From positions 1 to 37,266 of IMG/VR virus record IMGVR_UViG_3300032116_000614: a stretch of 37,266 nt of DNA, one strand, 5' to 3'. Source of the DNA: a virus. The translations under genes were made by a program, and so were the position numbers. Position 1 is the first letter of the stretch. Each line of letters opens with the position of its first letter. A model generated the notes under the pieces. The model made no database searches, was not told where the DNA came from, and saw only the letters and a list, made by a program, of their open reading frames with translations. Positions 6,215-12,667 of this stretch are shown one piece after another.

Positions 6215-7124
6215 GTTCGAGATCCTCCGTGATGTTGTCGATCTGATCCACGTCCCATGCCTTGCTGAAATCTTTGCCAAGGAACAGCGACGCCAACCCG
6301 GTGACTTGCTTGAGGCGCAACAGCTCATCAGGGCTCATGCCGATGTGCTTGCAAATCCATGCGTCGCCCTTACCCATCTCGATCAGCTCGGCAACAATCA
6401 CGCTCATCAGCTCGATGTTGTGCGAACCACGGGCGCGGTTGTGACGGATAGTAGAAGCCATCCGGTCGTGTAGCTCTTTGCGGAGCACAACCACGGGCAA
6501 GCGGCCGCCTTCACGTTCGCGGATGCGCTGGCTGTTCTTAAGGGTCAGGAATCGGTGAAAACCGTCAACGACCACATAAAGGTCACGCTCGGCATCATGC
6601 ACGACAACGACAGGTTGCGTGTAACCATCTTCCCAGATGGATGTTTCGAGTAGTGCCATTTCAGGCGGCGCCACAGAGTTGGGGTTGTAATCATTGGCGG
6701 TAACTTTCTCGATAGGAATACTACGTACGGAGTAGACCGGGGATCGCCAAGGGTATGAATCGTTCTCGTCATGCAGTTCATCGCCTTTGAGGGGTGGGTT
6801 GAATACACAGATCAGAGTGGTGGGCTCTAGGGCTTCAAACGTGTGGGGATCATGTTTGTCCAGCACATAGGTCACATCAGGCGCGATGGCGTGGATCTCT
6901 TGGGTTGCCTCGTTAATCAGCAGACCTTTGCCGCTGACGCAGTAGCACGTTTCGAGGTGGTGCTGATAGTGCCAGCGGTGCGGCTTACCAGGATGCACGA
7001 TGGTCTTAGTCATGCTGTATCCCATGCCGTCGTCTTCCGTGAGCAAGCGATGGCTGGTGAAACCGCCTTTTGGGCAATTGACAATGCGATCAGCTGGAAG
7101 CTGTGAAGCGTTAAGGATTTTCAT
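6183..7124 (-). CDS. Ectoine-synthase-like cupin fused to a ParB/IbrB-like domain
   Basis: 313 aa. Residues 1-125 read as an L-ectoine synthase (EctC) cupin: DDGMGYS, HYQHHLETCYCVSGKG, YVLDKHDPH and CVFNPPLKGDELHDE follow the family pattern. The EctC iron ligands (Glu57, Tyr85, His93 in characterised enzymes) correspond to E58, Y86 and H94 with a one-residue offset; H56, C106, F108, E116 and H118 also match active-site positions, while Trp21 appears as Phe22. Residues about 130-250 form a ParB/sulfiredoxin-like domain with NPNSVAPPEM, DGYTQPVVV and VDGFHR (186-191), as in IbrB. A helical, HTH-like tail follows. No EctA or EctB is present, so ectoine is an unlikely product. It is coupled by ATGA overlap to the PAPS-reductase-like gene. 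Its role is unknown. Confidence 0.85.
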   Translation of the reverse strand: MKILNASQLPADRIVNCPKGGFTSHRLLTEDDGMGYSMTKTIVHPGKPHRWHYQHHLETCYCVSGKGLLINEATQEIHAIAPDVTYVLDKHDPHTFEALEPTTLICVFNPPLKGDELHDENDSYPWRSPVYSVRSIPIEKVTANDYNPNSVAPPEMALLETSIWEDGYTQPVVVVHDAERDLYVVVDGFHRFLTLKNSQRIREREGGRLPVVVLRKELHDRMASTIRHNRARGSHNIELMSVIVAELIEMGKGDAWICKHIGMSPDELLRLKQVTGLASLFLGKDFSKAWDVDQIDNITEDLEREAQEDLVAH

Positions 7125-8437
7125 TTGGCGGAACGGTTGAGGACTTGGCTGTACTTACGCTGGATTGACTTTTGGCGGCGCTGCTGCTCTTGCGTTGGCG
7201 CTAGGCCCAGATACTTGCAGGTGTGGTCGTTTTTTAGCACCGTAATGGCGAAGCGCTTCCACGATGTGACCATGCTGTTGTGGCACGGCAGATCATCGAG
7301 ATGATCGGGTGGCACCTTGATCACAACACGGCGCAGATTGTTTCCGCCATGGCGTGTGGTGCCATTGATGTAGAAGCGAATGCCGATACGGCTAAGCGCA
7401 TCAATGATTGACTCAGGAAGACCGCGCCCCACTCGGCCCCAGTAACGGATTGACTGAATGAAGCGCTGCTTAAAATTTGCGCTGGATTGATCTGGCAGTG
7501 TGGCCAGCAAGAACTTGACAAATGATTTCCATGTGTGCCCGGCTGGCAGCTTGAAGGATTTGTAGTCAAGCTGTTTGCCGTAAGTGGCCATAAAGTTTGC
7601 ACCGCCGACCCTGGCGCAAAGCCTGGCCCATACCTGAGGATCAATCACCCGGTACATCGCCAGGCTTGATTTGGACTCTGACATGAACGGTGAGGCAACC
7701 CGCATCTTTTTGATTGGGATGCCGGCCATGTAGAACACGTCATAGAGCTTGTTGTAATCCCAGCCGAACTTTGCGTTCGCGGTCCAAATGTCCTCTGTTC
7801 GCCAGTCGTAGATGGGATAGCAGTTGTAGGTGTGATCGGTGTTCTTTTTTGTCCACATGCGGCCAAGCATGGTTTCCTTGTCCTGATTCAGGATGGCCCG
7901 GAACCGGTTGAGCGATTCAACGGTGCGGATGCCGATCAGGTTGGCGCAAGGTTTGCCTTGGCTGTACCACTCCGCGAACATGTCCCAGAAGGTGGCGTAG
8001 TCCATGTTCTCGATGAACAGGTCGCCAAAGGGATGGTTCTGCAGGTTCACGATGTAATCCTGCTGCGGCATAGGCCGTATCCATCGGTGCCGGTCTTGCT
8101 CACCCCAACACTGCCAATCGATCTCGTAGGAACTGACGGTGCAGGGAAGAGTAATGGGCAGGCAGCACCAGTAGATGTCGAGGATGTCTTGGTTGGCTTG
8201 GAGAATGCGATGCATGAACTCCTCGCTGTGGGTGTAGTTGGCCTCGTTGTCCATAATCTGGACGCCAATCTTGATCGGCAGCTTGCGCTCTCGCACGTAG
8301 TCGCAAACAAGATTGAGGAGAACACCGCTGTCCTTGCCACCAGAGAAGGAGACGTAGACACGGGTGAAGTGCTGAAAGATGAAGTCAAGCCGCTCGATGG
8401 CGGCGTCGTAGACAGATTGTTCGAGGTAGTGGCGCAT
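7121..8437 (-). CDS. PAPS reductase-like PP-loop protein with DUF3440 (IbrA-like)
   Basis: 438 aa. The PP-loop SFSGGKDSG at 30-38 binds ATP or PAPS-like nucleotides in the adenine-nucleotide alpha-hydrolase superfamily. This is followed by IMDNEANYTHSEEFM, IGIRTVES, YPIYDWRTEDIW and a long C-terminal region with SWKRFAITVLKND ... YLGL typical of DUF3440. Such proteins pair with ParB-like partners as IbrA/IbrB, known in E. coli as activators of the prophage eib genes; related PP-loop proteins (DndC) put sulfur into DNA. Here it is the first gene of the minus-strand operon, transcribed away from the recombination genes, and overlaps the ParB-fusion gene by 4 nt. The chemistry is not known; sulfur or adenylate transfer is possible. 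Confidence 0.85.
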   Translation of the reverse strand: MRHYLEQSVYDAAIERLDFIFQHFTRVYVSFSGGKDSGVLLNLVCDYVRERKLPIKIGVQIMDNEANYTHSEEFMHRILQANQDILDIYWCCLPITLPCTVSSYEIDWQCWGEQDRHRWIRPMPQQDYIVNLQNHPFGDLFIENMDYATFWDMFAEWYSQGKPCANLIGIRTVESLNRFRAILNQDKETMLGRMWTKKNTDHTYNCYPIYDWRTEDIWTANAKFGWDYNKLYDVFYMAGIPIKKMRVASPFMSESKSSLAMYRVIDPQVWARLCARVGGANFMATYGKQLDYKSFKLPAGHTWKSFVKFLLATLPDQSSANFKQRFIQSIRYWGRVGRGLPESIIDALSRIGIRFYINGTTRHGGNNLRRVVIKVPPDHLDDLPCHNSMVTSWKRFAITVLKNDHTCKYLGLAPTQEQQRRQKSIQRKYSQVLNRSAK

Positions 8438-8514
8438 GGGCTTTGCCGTGGCCAGCTGAACCTAGCAGCATCTGGCCGCAAGTGCTAGCATCTGGTGGCA
8501 ACTCGCAGGAGATC
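8438..8514. promoter_or_regulatory. Divergent control region with a 20-bp-spaced direct repeat
   Basis: 77 bp between the starts of two opposite operons. AGCATCTGG occurs at 8467-8475 and again at 8487-8495, exactly 20 bp apart, each followed two bases later by GCAA. This is the spacing expected for two sites on one face of the helix. TGCTAGCAT at 8483-8491 could be an extended -10 for the rightward operon. AGGAG directly before 8515 is the ribosome-binding site of the nuclease gene. The promoter assignment is tentative. Confidence 0.4.
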
Positions 8515-9357
8515 ATGCAAAACGCCGACTATCACCGCCATTACGCGGTCAGCAAGTCCGGCTTGGATCAGATCGCAAAAAGCCCTCTGCACTACTGGGC
8601 TCGCTATCTCGATCCGAACCGAGTCTGGCCTGAGCCCACACCTGCCATGCGACTTGGCACCGCACTGCATACCCACGTGCTTGAGCTGGATCAATGGGAC
8701 AACCAGATCGCTGTGGCGCCTGGCGATATCAACCGACGCACAAAGGAAGGCAAGGAGCAATGGGCTGCCTTCGAGGCTGATGCCAAGCGCAAGACCGTGA
8801 TCACCGCCGACGATGCCGAGGTGGTCATGCAGATGGGCCGCAGCATCATGCGCCATCCCGGTGCAGCAATGCTGCTGGGCCTGCCGGGCAAGGCTGAGGC
8901 CACCCACATGTGGACAGATGCCACCTATGGGGTGGAGTGCAAATGCCGGCCGGATTGGCTTACGGATGACGGCAGCATCATGGTGGACCTCAAGACCACC
9001 CGCGACGCCAGCCCGCGTGGGTTCCGGCGCAGCATTGGCGATTACCGCTACCACGTGCAGGCCGGCTGGTACATGCACGGGGTCCAAGCTGCCACAGGCA
9101 AGCGGCCCGATCAGTTCATCTTTGTGTGTGTCGAGACAACAGCGCCTTATGCGGTTGCCGTGTATGCCGCTGATGCCGAGATGATCGATCGCGGCTATGA
9201 ACAGGCGATGTTCGACCTGGGCAAGCTGGCCACCTGCCGCGCTGCTGATAGCTGGCCGAGCTACAGCGATCAGATCGAAACCATCAGCCTGCCGGGTTGG
9301 ATGACGGGCGCCACCGGCCAGCAGCAGCAAGCGCCCGAAATCATTCAGGAGTTTTGA
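8515..9357 (+). CDS. RecE-like PD-(D/E)XK exonuclease
   Basis: 280 aa from the ATG at 8515, which has AGGAG just upstream; the frame extends further up but overlaps the control region. The opening YHRHYAVSKSGLDQIAKSP and LGTALHTHVLE (48-58, with His) are typical of RecE/exonuclease VIII-type nucleases. The core is VECKCRPDWL (Asp147) and VDLKTTRDASPRGF (157-170, D-x-K), then a Tyr/Gln helix QAGWYMHG. It would degrade one strand of double-stranded DNA ends to give 3' tails for the annealing protein encoded two genes downstream. It is the first gene of the plus-strand recombination operon. Confidence 0.9.
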   Translation: MQNADYHRHYAVSKSGLDQIAKSPLHYWARYLDPNRVWPEPTPAMRLGTALHTHVLELDQWDNQIAVAPGDINRRTKEGKEQWAAFEADAKRKTVITADDAEVVMQMGRSIMRHPGAAMLLGLPGKAEATHMWTDATYGVECKCRPDWLTDDGSIMVDLKTTRDASPRGFRRSIGDYRYHVQAGWYMHGVQAATGKRPDQFIFVCVETTAPYAVAVYAADAEMIDRGYEQAMFDLGKLATCRAADSWPSYSDQIETISLPGWMTGATGQQQQAPEIIQEF

Positions 9358-9359
9358 CG

Positions 9360-9566
9360 ATGACTGAGATTCAAGAAGAATGGGCTTATCGACGAGGTTT
9401 TAGCCAAGCGGTTGCACATGTGTTTGGACGGCTGGGTTTAAGCCAGCACAAATACGTTGAACATGTTTGGCAATGGCGCGTGCATGGCGACAAAAGCCAA
9501 ATGGAGCCGGCACCTGAGCTCGATGAGATGACTGCTGAACAAATCCGCGCACTTTTCAATGACTGA
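9360..9566 (+). CDS. Small hypothetical protein
   Basis: 68 aa, lying between the nuclease and annealing genes; CAGGAG is just upstream and the start comes two bases after the nuclease stop. The product has an aromatic N-terminal helix (EEWAYRRGFSQAVAHVFGRL), a basic WQWRVHGDKS turn and an acidic end (EMTAEQIRALFND). It overlaps the next gene by 8 nt. It could be an accessory factor of recombination; no family is recognised. Confidence 0.65.
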   Translation: MTEIQEEWAYRRGFSQAVAHVFGRLGLSQHKYVEHVWQWRVHGDKSQMEPAPELDEMTAEQIRALFND

Positions 9567-10218
9567 CCCAACCACAGCACTCACAACCACCACCCCATCT
9601 GGGTCGGTGTTTAGCGGCATTCAAGCCTTTGAAGACGCCCAGCGGATTGCCAAGGCCCTGGCCAGCAGCACCCTGATCCCGCCTCAGTTTCAGGGGCAGC
9701 AGGGCTTTGCCAACTGCCTTGTGGCTTTGGAGATTGCCAACCGGATGGGCATCAGCCCGTTTTTGGCGATGCAACACCTGCACGTGATTCACGGCCGCCC
9801 CAGCTGGTCAAGCAGCTTCATCATTGCGATGGTGAATGGCTGCGGCCGGTTCAGCCCATTGCGGTTTGAGATCAGCGGCACTGGCGACAGCCTGGCCTGT
9901 TATGCGGTCGCCACTGACCTTGCCAGCCAGCAGGAATTGAAAGGCCCAACGATCACGATGGCGATGGCCAAGCGTGAAGGATGGGCTACCAAAAGCGGCA
10001 GCAAGTGGGCCACCATGCCTGAGCTGATGATTCGTTACCGGGCCGCGGCTTTTTGGGGCCGGTTATATGCGAGCGATTTGCTGCTCGGGATGCAGAGCCA
10101 AGAGGAGGTGCTCGACGTGCAGCCGGTCACAGTGACCGAAACCAGCGTGGCTGATTTGAACGCCAAGCTGCAGCCCGAAACTCCAGTTGCCGCAACCGAT
10201 CAGGATGAACTCTTCTGA
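9559..10218 (+). CDS. RecT-like single-strand annealing protein
   Basis: 219 aa. The core follows the RecT-type phage recombinase pattern: AFEDAQRIAKALASSTLIPP, ALEIANRMGISPFLAMQHL, HGRPSWSSSFIIAMVN, MAKREGW and MPELMIRYRAAAFWGRLYA. Such proteins coat single strands made by a RecE-type exonuclease and anneal them to homologous DNA, supporting phage replication and concatemer formation. The C-terminus (after about 185) is a low-complexity acidic tail ending DQDELF, which could dock on partner proteins or SSB. The gene overlaps its neighbours on both sides. It is shorter than E. coli RecT (269 aa) but within the range of phage relatives. Confidence 0.85.
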   Translation: MTDPTTALTTTTPSGSVFSGIQAFEDAQRIAKALASSTLIPPQFQGQQGFANCLVALEIANRMGISPFLAMQHLHVIHGRPSWSSSFIIAMVNGCGRFSPLRFEISGTGDSLACYAVATDLASQQELKGPTITMAMAKREGWATKSGSKWATMPELMIRYRAAAFWGRLYASDLLLGMQSQEEVLDVQPVTVTETSVADLNAKLQPETPVAATDQDELF

Positions 10219-10396
10219 TTACTTAACGGCCACGCAGTTAGCGCAGCGCTGGGGCCTGCACCCTGACACGCTTAGCCGCTGGCGAAAGGCTGGCAAAGGC
10301 CCGCCGTACTTCCGCACCCCAGGCTTCGTGCTCTACCCCTTGGCCGAGGTGGAGCAATACGAACAGGCCAACACCATTACCCACGAGCAACCATGA
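10205..10396 (+). CDS. Small helix-turn-helix DNA-binding protein
   Basis: 63 aa from the ATG at 10205; a start at 10187 is possible, but the protein proper begins at MNSSDYLTATQLAQRWG. It is a MerR/excisionase-type winged helix: YLTATQLAQRWGLHPDTLSRWRKAGKGPPYFRTPGFVLYPLAEVEQ is the HTH followed by the wing. Proteins of this size act as excisionases, small repressors or DNA-binding accessory factors. No integrase is present, so excision is unlikely; regulation of early genes is a better guess. It overlaps RecT (14 nt) and SSB (ATGA). Confidence 0.75.
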   Translation: MNSSDYLTATQLAQRWGLHPDTLSRWRKAGKGPPYFRTPGFVLYPLAEVEQYEQANTITHEQP

Positions 10397-10818
10397 GCTT
10401 CAACGGAACAGTCACTGGCAACCTTGCCCGTGATCCAGAGTTAAAGGCTTTTGAAAACGGCAGTATGGTCTGCAATGTCGTTGTAGGTGTTAAGCGTCCC
10501 AAGCGTCGCGGCGAGGATCAGCTACCTTTCTGGGTCAAAGCCCAGATCTGGGGAAAGCAAGCAGAAATGGCGGCTGACTGGATGCACAAAGGCGACCTAG
10601 TGCTACTTGCAGGTGAAATTTCAGAAGAGCGCTTCCAAAAGCGTGACGGTTCACAAGGCTTTGCCGTTGTCATTGAAAACGCTCGTTTCGAGCTTTTGCA
10701 ATCCAAGGGCGCATCTGGGTCTAATGCCACGCAAGCGGTTGCGCAAGTAACAGCAGCCGCTCAATCCTTGGCCCAAGCCACTGATGGCGTAGTTGTTGAG
10801 GCTGAGCCGTTCTTCTAA
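10393..10818 (+). CDS. ssb: Single-stranded DNA-binding protein
   Basis: 141 aa with an OB fold over residues 1-110: MSFNGTVTGNLARDPELKAF, VVVGVKRPKRR, PFWVKAQIWGKQAEMAADWMHKGDLVLLAGEI and FAVVIENARFELL. A short Ala/Gln-rich linker leads to the acidic tip EAEPFF, the equivalent of the DDIPF tail that recruits replication and repair proteins. It protects single strands made by the RecE-like nuclease and helicase. It is the last gene of the recombination operon and its stop overlaps the stop of the convergent small gene at 10815. Confidence 0.93.
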   Translation: MSFNGTVTGNLARDPELKAFENGSMVCNVVVGVKRPKRRGEDQLPFWVKAQIWGKQAEMAADWMHKGDLVLLAGEISEERFQKRDGSQGFAVVIENARFELLQSKGASGSNATQAVAQVTAAAQSLAQATDGVVVEAEPFF

Positions 10819-11000
10819 CGCCCCATCAGCTCGCATTCAAGCCGTGCGATCTCGTTGACGGCCTGCTGTAGCAGCTGCTGTTGATAGCAGGCTTGCTTTA
10901 GGAGCGCCGCGGCCATTGGGCCTGCATCTTTGCTGGTTAGCAGGGTGCGGGCTTGTTTTTCAATCTCAAACTGCTGTTCTGCTGATAGCTGGACAGCCAT
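10815..11000 (-). CDS. NblA-like small protein (tentative)
   Basis: 61 aa from the ATG at 11000, which has GGTGAG upstream; an ATG at 11018 is also in frame but lacks a Shine-Dalgarno. The protein reads VQLSAEQQFEIEKQARTLL, then two helices with CYQQQLLQQAVNEIARLECEL. NblA proteins (55-65 aa, phycobilisome degradation) begin with an LSxEQQF helix and are two-helix proteins; some freshwater cyanophages carry nblA. The C-terminal half does not show the usual MMVRE..Y signature, so the call is tentative; an unrelated small helical protein is possible. It is the only minus-strand gene within the plus-strand block, as expected of a moron with its own promoter. Confidence 0.45.
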   Translation of the reverse strand: MAVQLSAEQQFEIEKQARTLLTSKDAGPMAAALLKQACYQQQLLQQAVNEIARLECELMGR

Positions 11001-11041
11001 CCACTCACCGAAGTTCATGGTGCCATAGTGGTGGTGTACAC

Positions 11042-11293
11042 ATGCACGTTAGCGAAGCTGTGAAGTGCCCCCAGTGCGGCAGTGACGAAATACGCGCAAC
11101 CTATACCAACGGCCACGATGCCGACCGTGTGGTGAGGCAACGCCGATGCTTGGCTTGCCAGAATCGCTGGTATACGGCGGAGCTAGCGGTGAGCTTGGCC
11201 GTGGTTGGTTGGGAGCGCAAGGAACCAAACAGCAAAAGTCTGCCGGTTCTGCGGGTCCCGGTCGAGCTGGCAGTGGGCAGCGACGCGGTGTAA
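11042..11293 (+). CDS. Zinc-ribbon protein, NrdR-like N-terminal type
   Basis: 83 aa from the ATG at 11042; the upstream frame is antisense to the NblA-like gene. CPQCGSDEIRATYTNG and, after a basic stretch, RQRRCLACQNRWYT form a CxxC...CxxC zinc ribbon like the DNA-binding end of NrdR or of phage Ogr-type activators. No ATP-cone follows, so it is not an NrdR. It could be a small transcription factor for phage genes. A GTGTACAC palindrome (11034-11041) sits directly in front of its start, between it and the divergent gene. Confidence 0.7.
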   Translation: MHVSEAVKCPQCGSDEIRATYTNGHDADRVVRQRRCLACQNRWYTAELAVSLAVVGWERKEPNSKSLPVLRVPVELAVGSDAV

Positions 11294-11313
11294 CGGGATG
11301 TGACTACCCACCC

Positions 11314-11341
11314 TTGACGTGCACCGCAGAAGGGGCATAAT
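11314..11341 (+). promoter_or_regulatory. Sigma-70 type promoter
   Basis: TTGACG at 11314-11319 and CATAAT at 11336-11341 are separated by 16 bases; each box matches the consensus at 5 of 6 positions. It is the best -35/-10 pair noticed in the window. It points at the block of small genes beginning at 11478. Confidence 0.65.
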
Positions 11342-11347
11342 GGCCGC

Positions 11348-11477
11348 ACGAGGGGAGCGGCCCACTCGCAAAACTCAACCGCCGCGGAACGGATCACACG
11401 ACGCGTCACCACGAGATCAACACGGCCCGACTAAGCCTGCACCGCCGGTTGGCCCGGCACTCCAATCCACCCACACC
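11348..11477 (+). other. Untranslated leader of the small-gene block
   Basis: About 130 bases between the predicted transcription start and the first ATG. No good open frame with a ribosome-binding site is seen, and the last 20 bases before 11478 are CA-rich without a Shine-Dalgarno. It may be a structured leader or a small RNA, but I see no known riboswitch or RNA family. Confidence 0.35.
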
Positions 11478-11633
11478 ATGAAACAGGCACTCACAAGCGA
11501 CTGGGGGCCGACTCTGTACCTATGGACTGCTCAGCTCGCAGAAATCGTCGTGGCCGTGTACGTCAGCGGTCTAATGCTCGGCGCATGGCTGCATCGGCTA
11601 AACGACAGCATCGCACGGATGGTCGCATCATGA
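11478..11633 (+). CDS. Small single-pass membrane protein
   Basis: 51 aa from the ATG at 11478. One hydrophobic segment (about 18-38, LAEIVVAVYVSGLMLGAWLH) is followed by a short basic end, which predicts an inner-membrane protein with a cytoplasmic C-terminus. There is no Shine-Dalgarno. It is the first gene after the promoter at 11314 and is coupled by ATGA to the next membrane protein. The pair could act on the host envelope or as lysis helpers, but the lysis genes lie elsewhere (15594-17080). Confidence 0.55.
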   Translation: MKQALTSDWGPTLYLWTAQLAEIVVAVYVSGLMLGAWLHRLNDSIARMVAS

Positions 11634-11758
11634 ACGCCATCAACAACGCCATCTGTTGCCTGATCGCGGCCAGCGTGTTCGCCATGATCGGCATCGAGTC
11701 CGGCGCACATCACAGCCCCACTCACTCCGGCACGCAGCAGGTAGTGCGGCATGACTGA
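11630..11758 (+). CDS. Very small membrane or secreted protein
   Basis: 42 aa; overlaps the preceding gene by ATGA and the following gene by 8 nt. A hydrophobic segment (about 6-23, NAICCLIAASVFAMIGIE) is followed by a His/Ser/Thr-rich tail. It may be a one-pass membrane peptide or have a signal-peptide-like start. The coupling on both sides is the main reason to accept it. Confidence 0.5.
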   Translation: MNAINNAICCLIAASVFAMIGIESGAHHSPTHSGTQQVVRHD

Positions 11759-12083
11759 ACGCACCATCATCCCATCAGATGAGCTGATCGGCAAGTGGAT
11801 TGATACTGATGAAGGCGGCCCAAATGTGATCAGCCGCATCGCCACCCGCGCCGCCCAATGGGGCGCAGATCAGGAGCTGGAGGCGTGCTGTGAGTGGCTG
11901 GTCAGCGAAGGGTGGTTCAAATACGAACACGAGGCTGTGGAAGATCTTCGCGCCGCCCGCCGCTCCAAGCCCCCGAGACTGAAGGAACAGGCGTTAGAGG
12001 CGTTAGCTCACATTCTCAATAACAGCTCTACTCAACTTGGTGCAGACACCATCCGCCGCGCATTGGAGGCGCTCCCCGAATGA
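11751..12083 (+). CDS. Hypothetical protein of the small-gene block
   Basis: 110 aa. An acidic N-terminus with ELIGKWIDTDEGG is followed by a Trp/Cys helix (QWGADQELEACCEWLVSEGW) and a basic segment DLRAARRSKPPRLKEQALEAL. I recall similar layouts in unassigned cyanophage proteins but know no function. It looks fully helical and cytoplasmic. It is translationally coupled by overlap at both ends. Confidence 0.65.
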   Translation: MTERTIIPSDELIGKWIDTDEGGPNVISRIATRAAQWGADQELEACCEWLVSEGWFKYEHEAVEDLRAARRSKPPRLKEQALEALAHILNNSSTQLGADTIRRALEALPE

Positions 12084-12244
12084 CCCCACGCCGCTTCTAC
12101 TTCACGATCAAGGCCGCCAACGTGTTCGAGTCCATCACGGCCTGCAGCCTGACTGAGGCCAAGCTGATCGCTGCTGATACTTGGCTTGAGTGGTGGTCGC
12201 AGATTGAATGGCTCAACCCTGAACAGGAGCCCAGCAATGGCTGA
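12080..12244 (+). CDS. Small hypothetical protein
   Basis: 54 aa. The start overlaps the preceding stop as ATGA; the end overlaps the next start by 8 nt. The product reads MTPRRFYFTIKAANVFES, ITACSLTEAKLIAADTW and a Trp-rich end EWWSQIEWLNPEQ. The beta-beta-helix order suggests a small alpha/beta fold. No function known. Confidence 0.55.
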   Translation: MTPRRFYFTIKAANVFESITACSLTEAKLIAADTWLEWWSQIEWLNPEQEPSNG

Positions 12245-12473
12245 TGTAACCGGAGCGCTGCTGCAATGGCGCACTGATGAGACTGAGTTAGGCAACTATG
12301 GCGAAGGCGTCAGCCGGCCACGCCACAACGCACGCGTCAAGGATTTCACGGTCTTGGTGCGATTCCCGCAGGTGCGCCCCATCAAGTGGTACACCCGCGC
12401 CGAATCCAAGACCGCAGCCGCGAAATACGCCCGCAACCGCTGGCCCCACGCCATTGCCGTGGAGGTGTTGTGA
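12237..12473 (+). CDS. Small hypothetical protein
   Basis: 78 aa from the ATG at 12237. It is a beta-rich, basic protein: RVKDFTVLVRFPQVRPIKWY followed by the helix ESKTAAAKYARNRWPHAIAVEVL. The strand-strand-helix-strand order resembles the small protein encoded just upstream. No catalytic motif is seen. It overlaps the following GTG-started gene. Confidence 0.6.
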   Translation: MADVTGALLQWRTDETELGNYGEGVSRPRHNARVKDFTVLVRFPQVRPIKWYTRAESKTAAAKYARNRWPHAIAVEVL

Positions 12474-12667
12474 GCGATATCCGCCACCGCCTTGAACAGC
12501 TACTCAACGACACTGGCGCCTACCGTCAGGGTCGGCAGGATGAACGCGAGCGACTGCAGCATCTGATCGATATTCGCATTGATCAGCTGCATTGCATCGC
12601 TGGCATCCGCAACCGGCAACAGCTTTGCGCTGAGCTGCTGCAACTCCGACAAACGCTTGAACCATGA
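12470..12667 (+). CDS. Small coiled-coil protein
   Basis: 65 aa, starting with GTG at 12470 in a GTGA overlap with the previous gene. Nearly all helix, with Arg/Glu/Leu heptad-like spacing (RHRLEQLL, RQDERERLQHLIDIRIDQL, CAELLQLRQTLE). It is probably a dimeric coiled coil. Function unknown. Confidence 0.55.
   Translation: MSDIRHRLEQLLNDTGAYRQGRQDERERLQHLIDIRIDQLHCIAGIRNRQQLCAELLQLRQTLEP

Noticed and set aside
8485-9330. 281-codon minus-strand frame
   Set aside because: Antisense shadow of the RecE-like nuclease, whose motifs are unambiguous on the plus strand.
10205-10396. Excisionase with a missing integrase
   Set aside because: The HTH fits Xis-like proteins, but no integrase or att-like repeat was seen, so a general DNA-binding call is safer.
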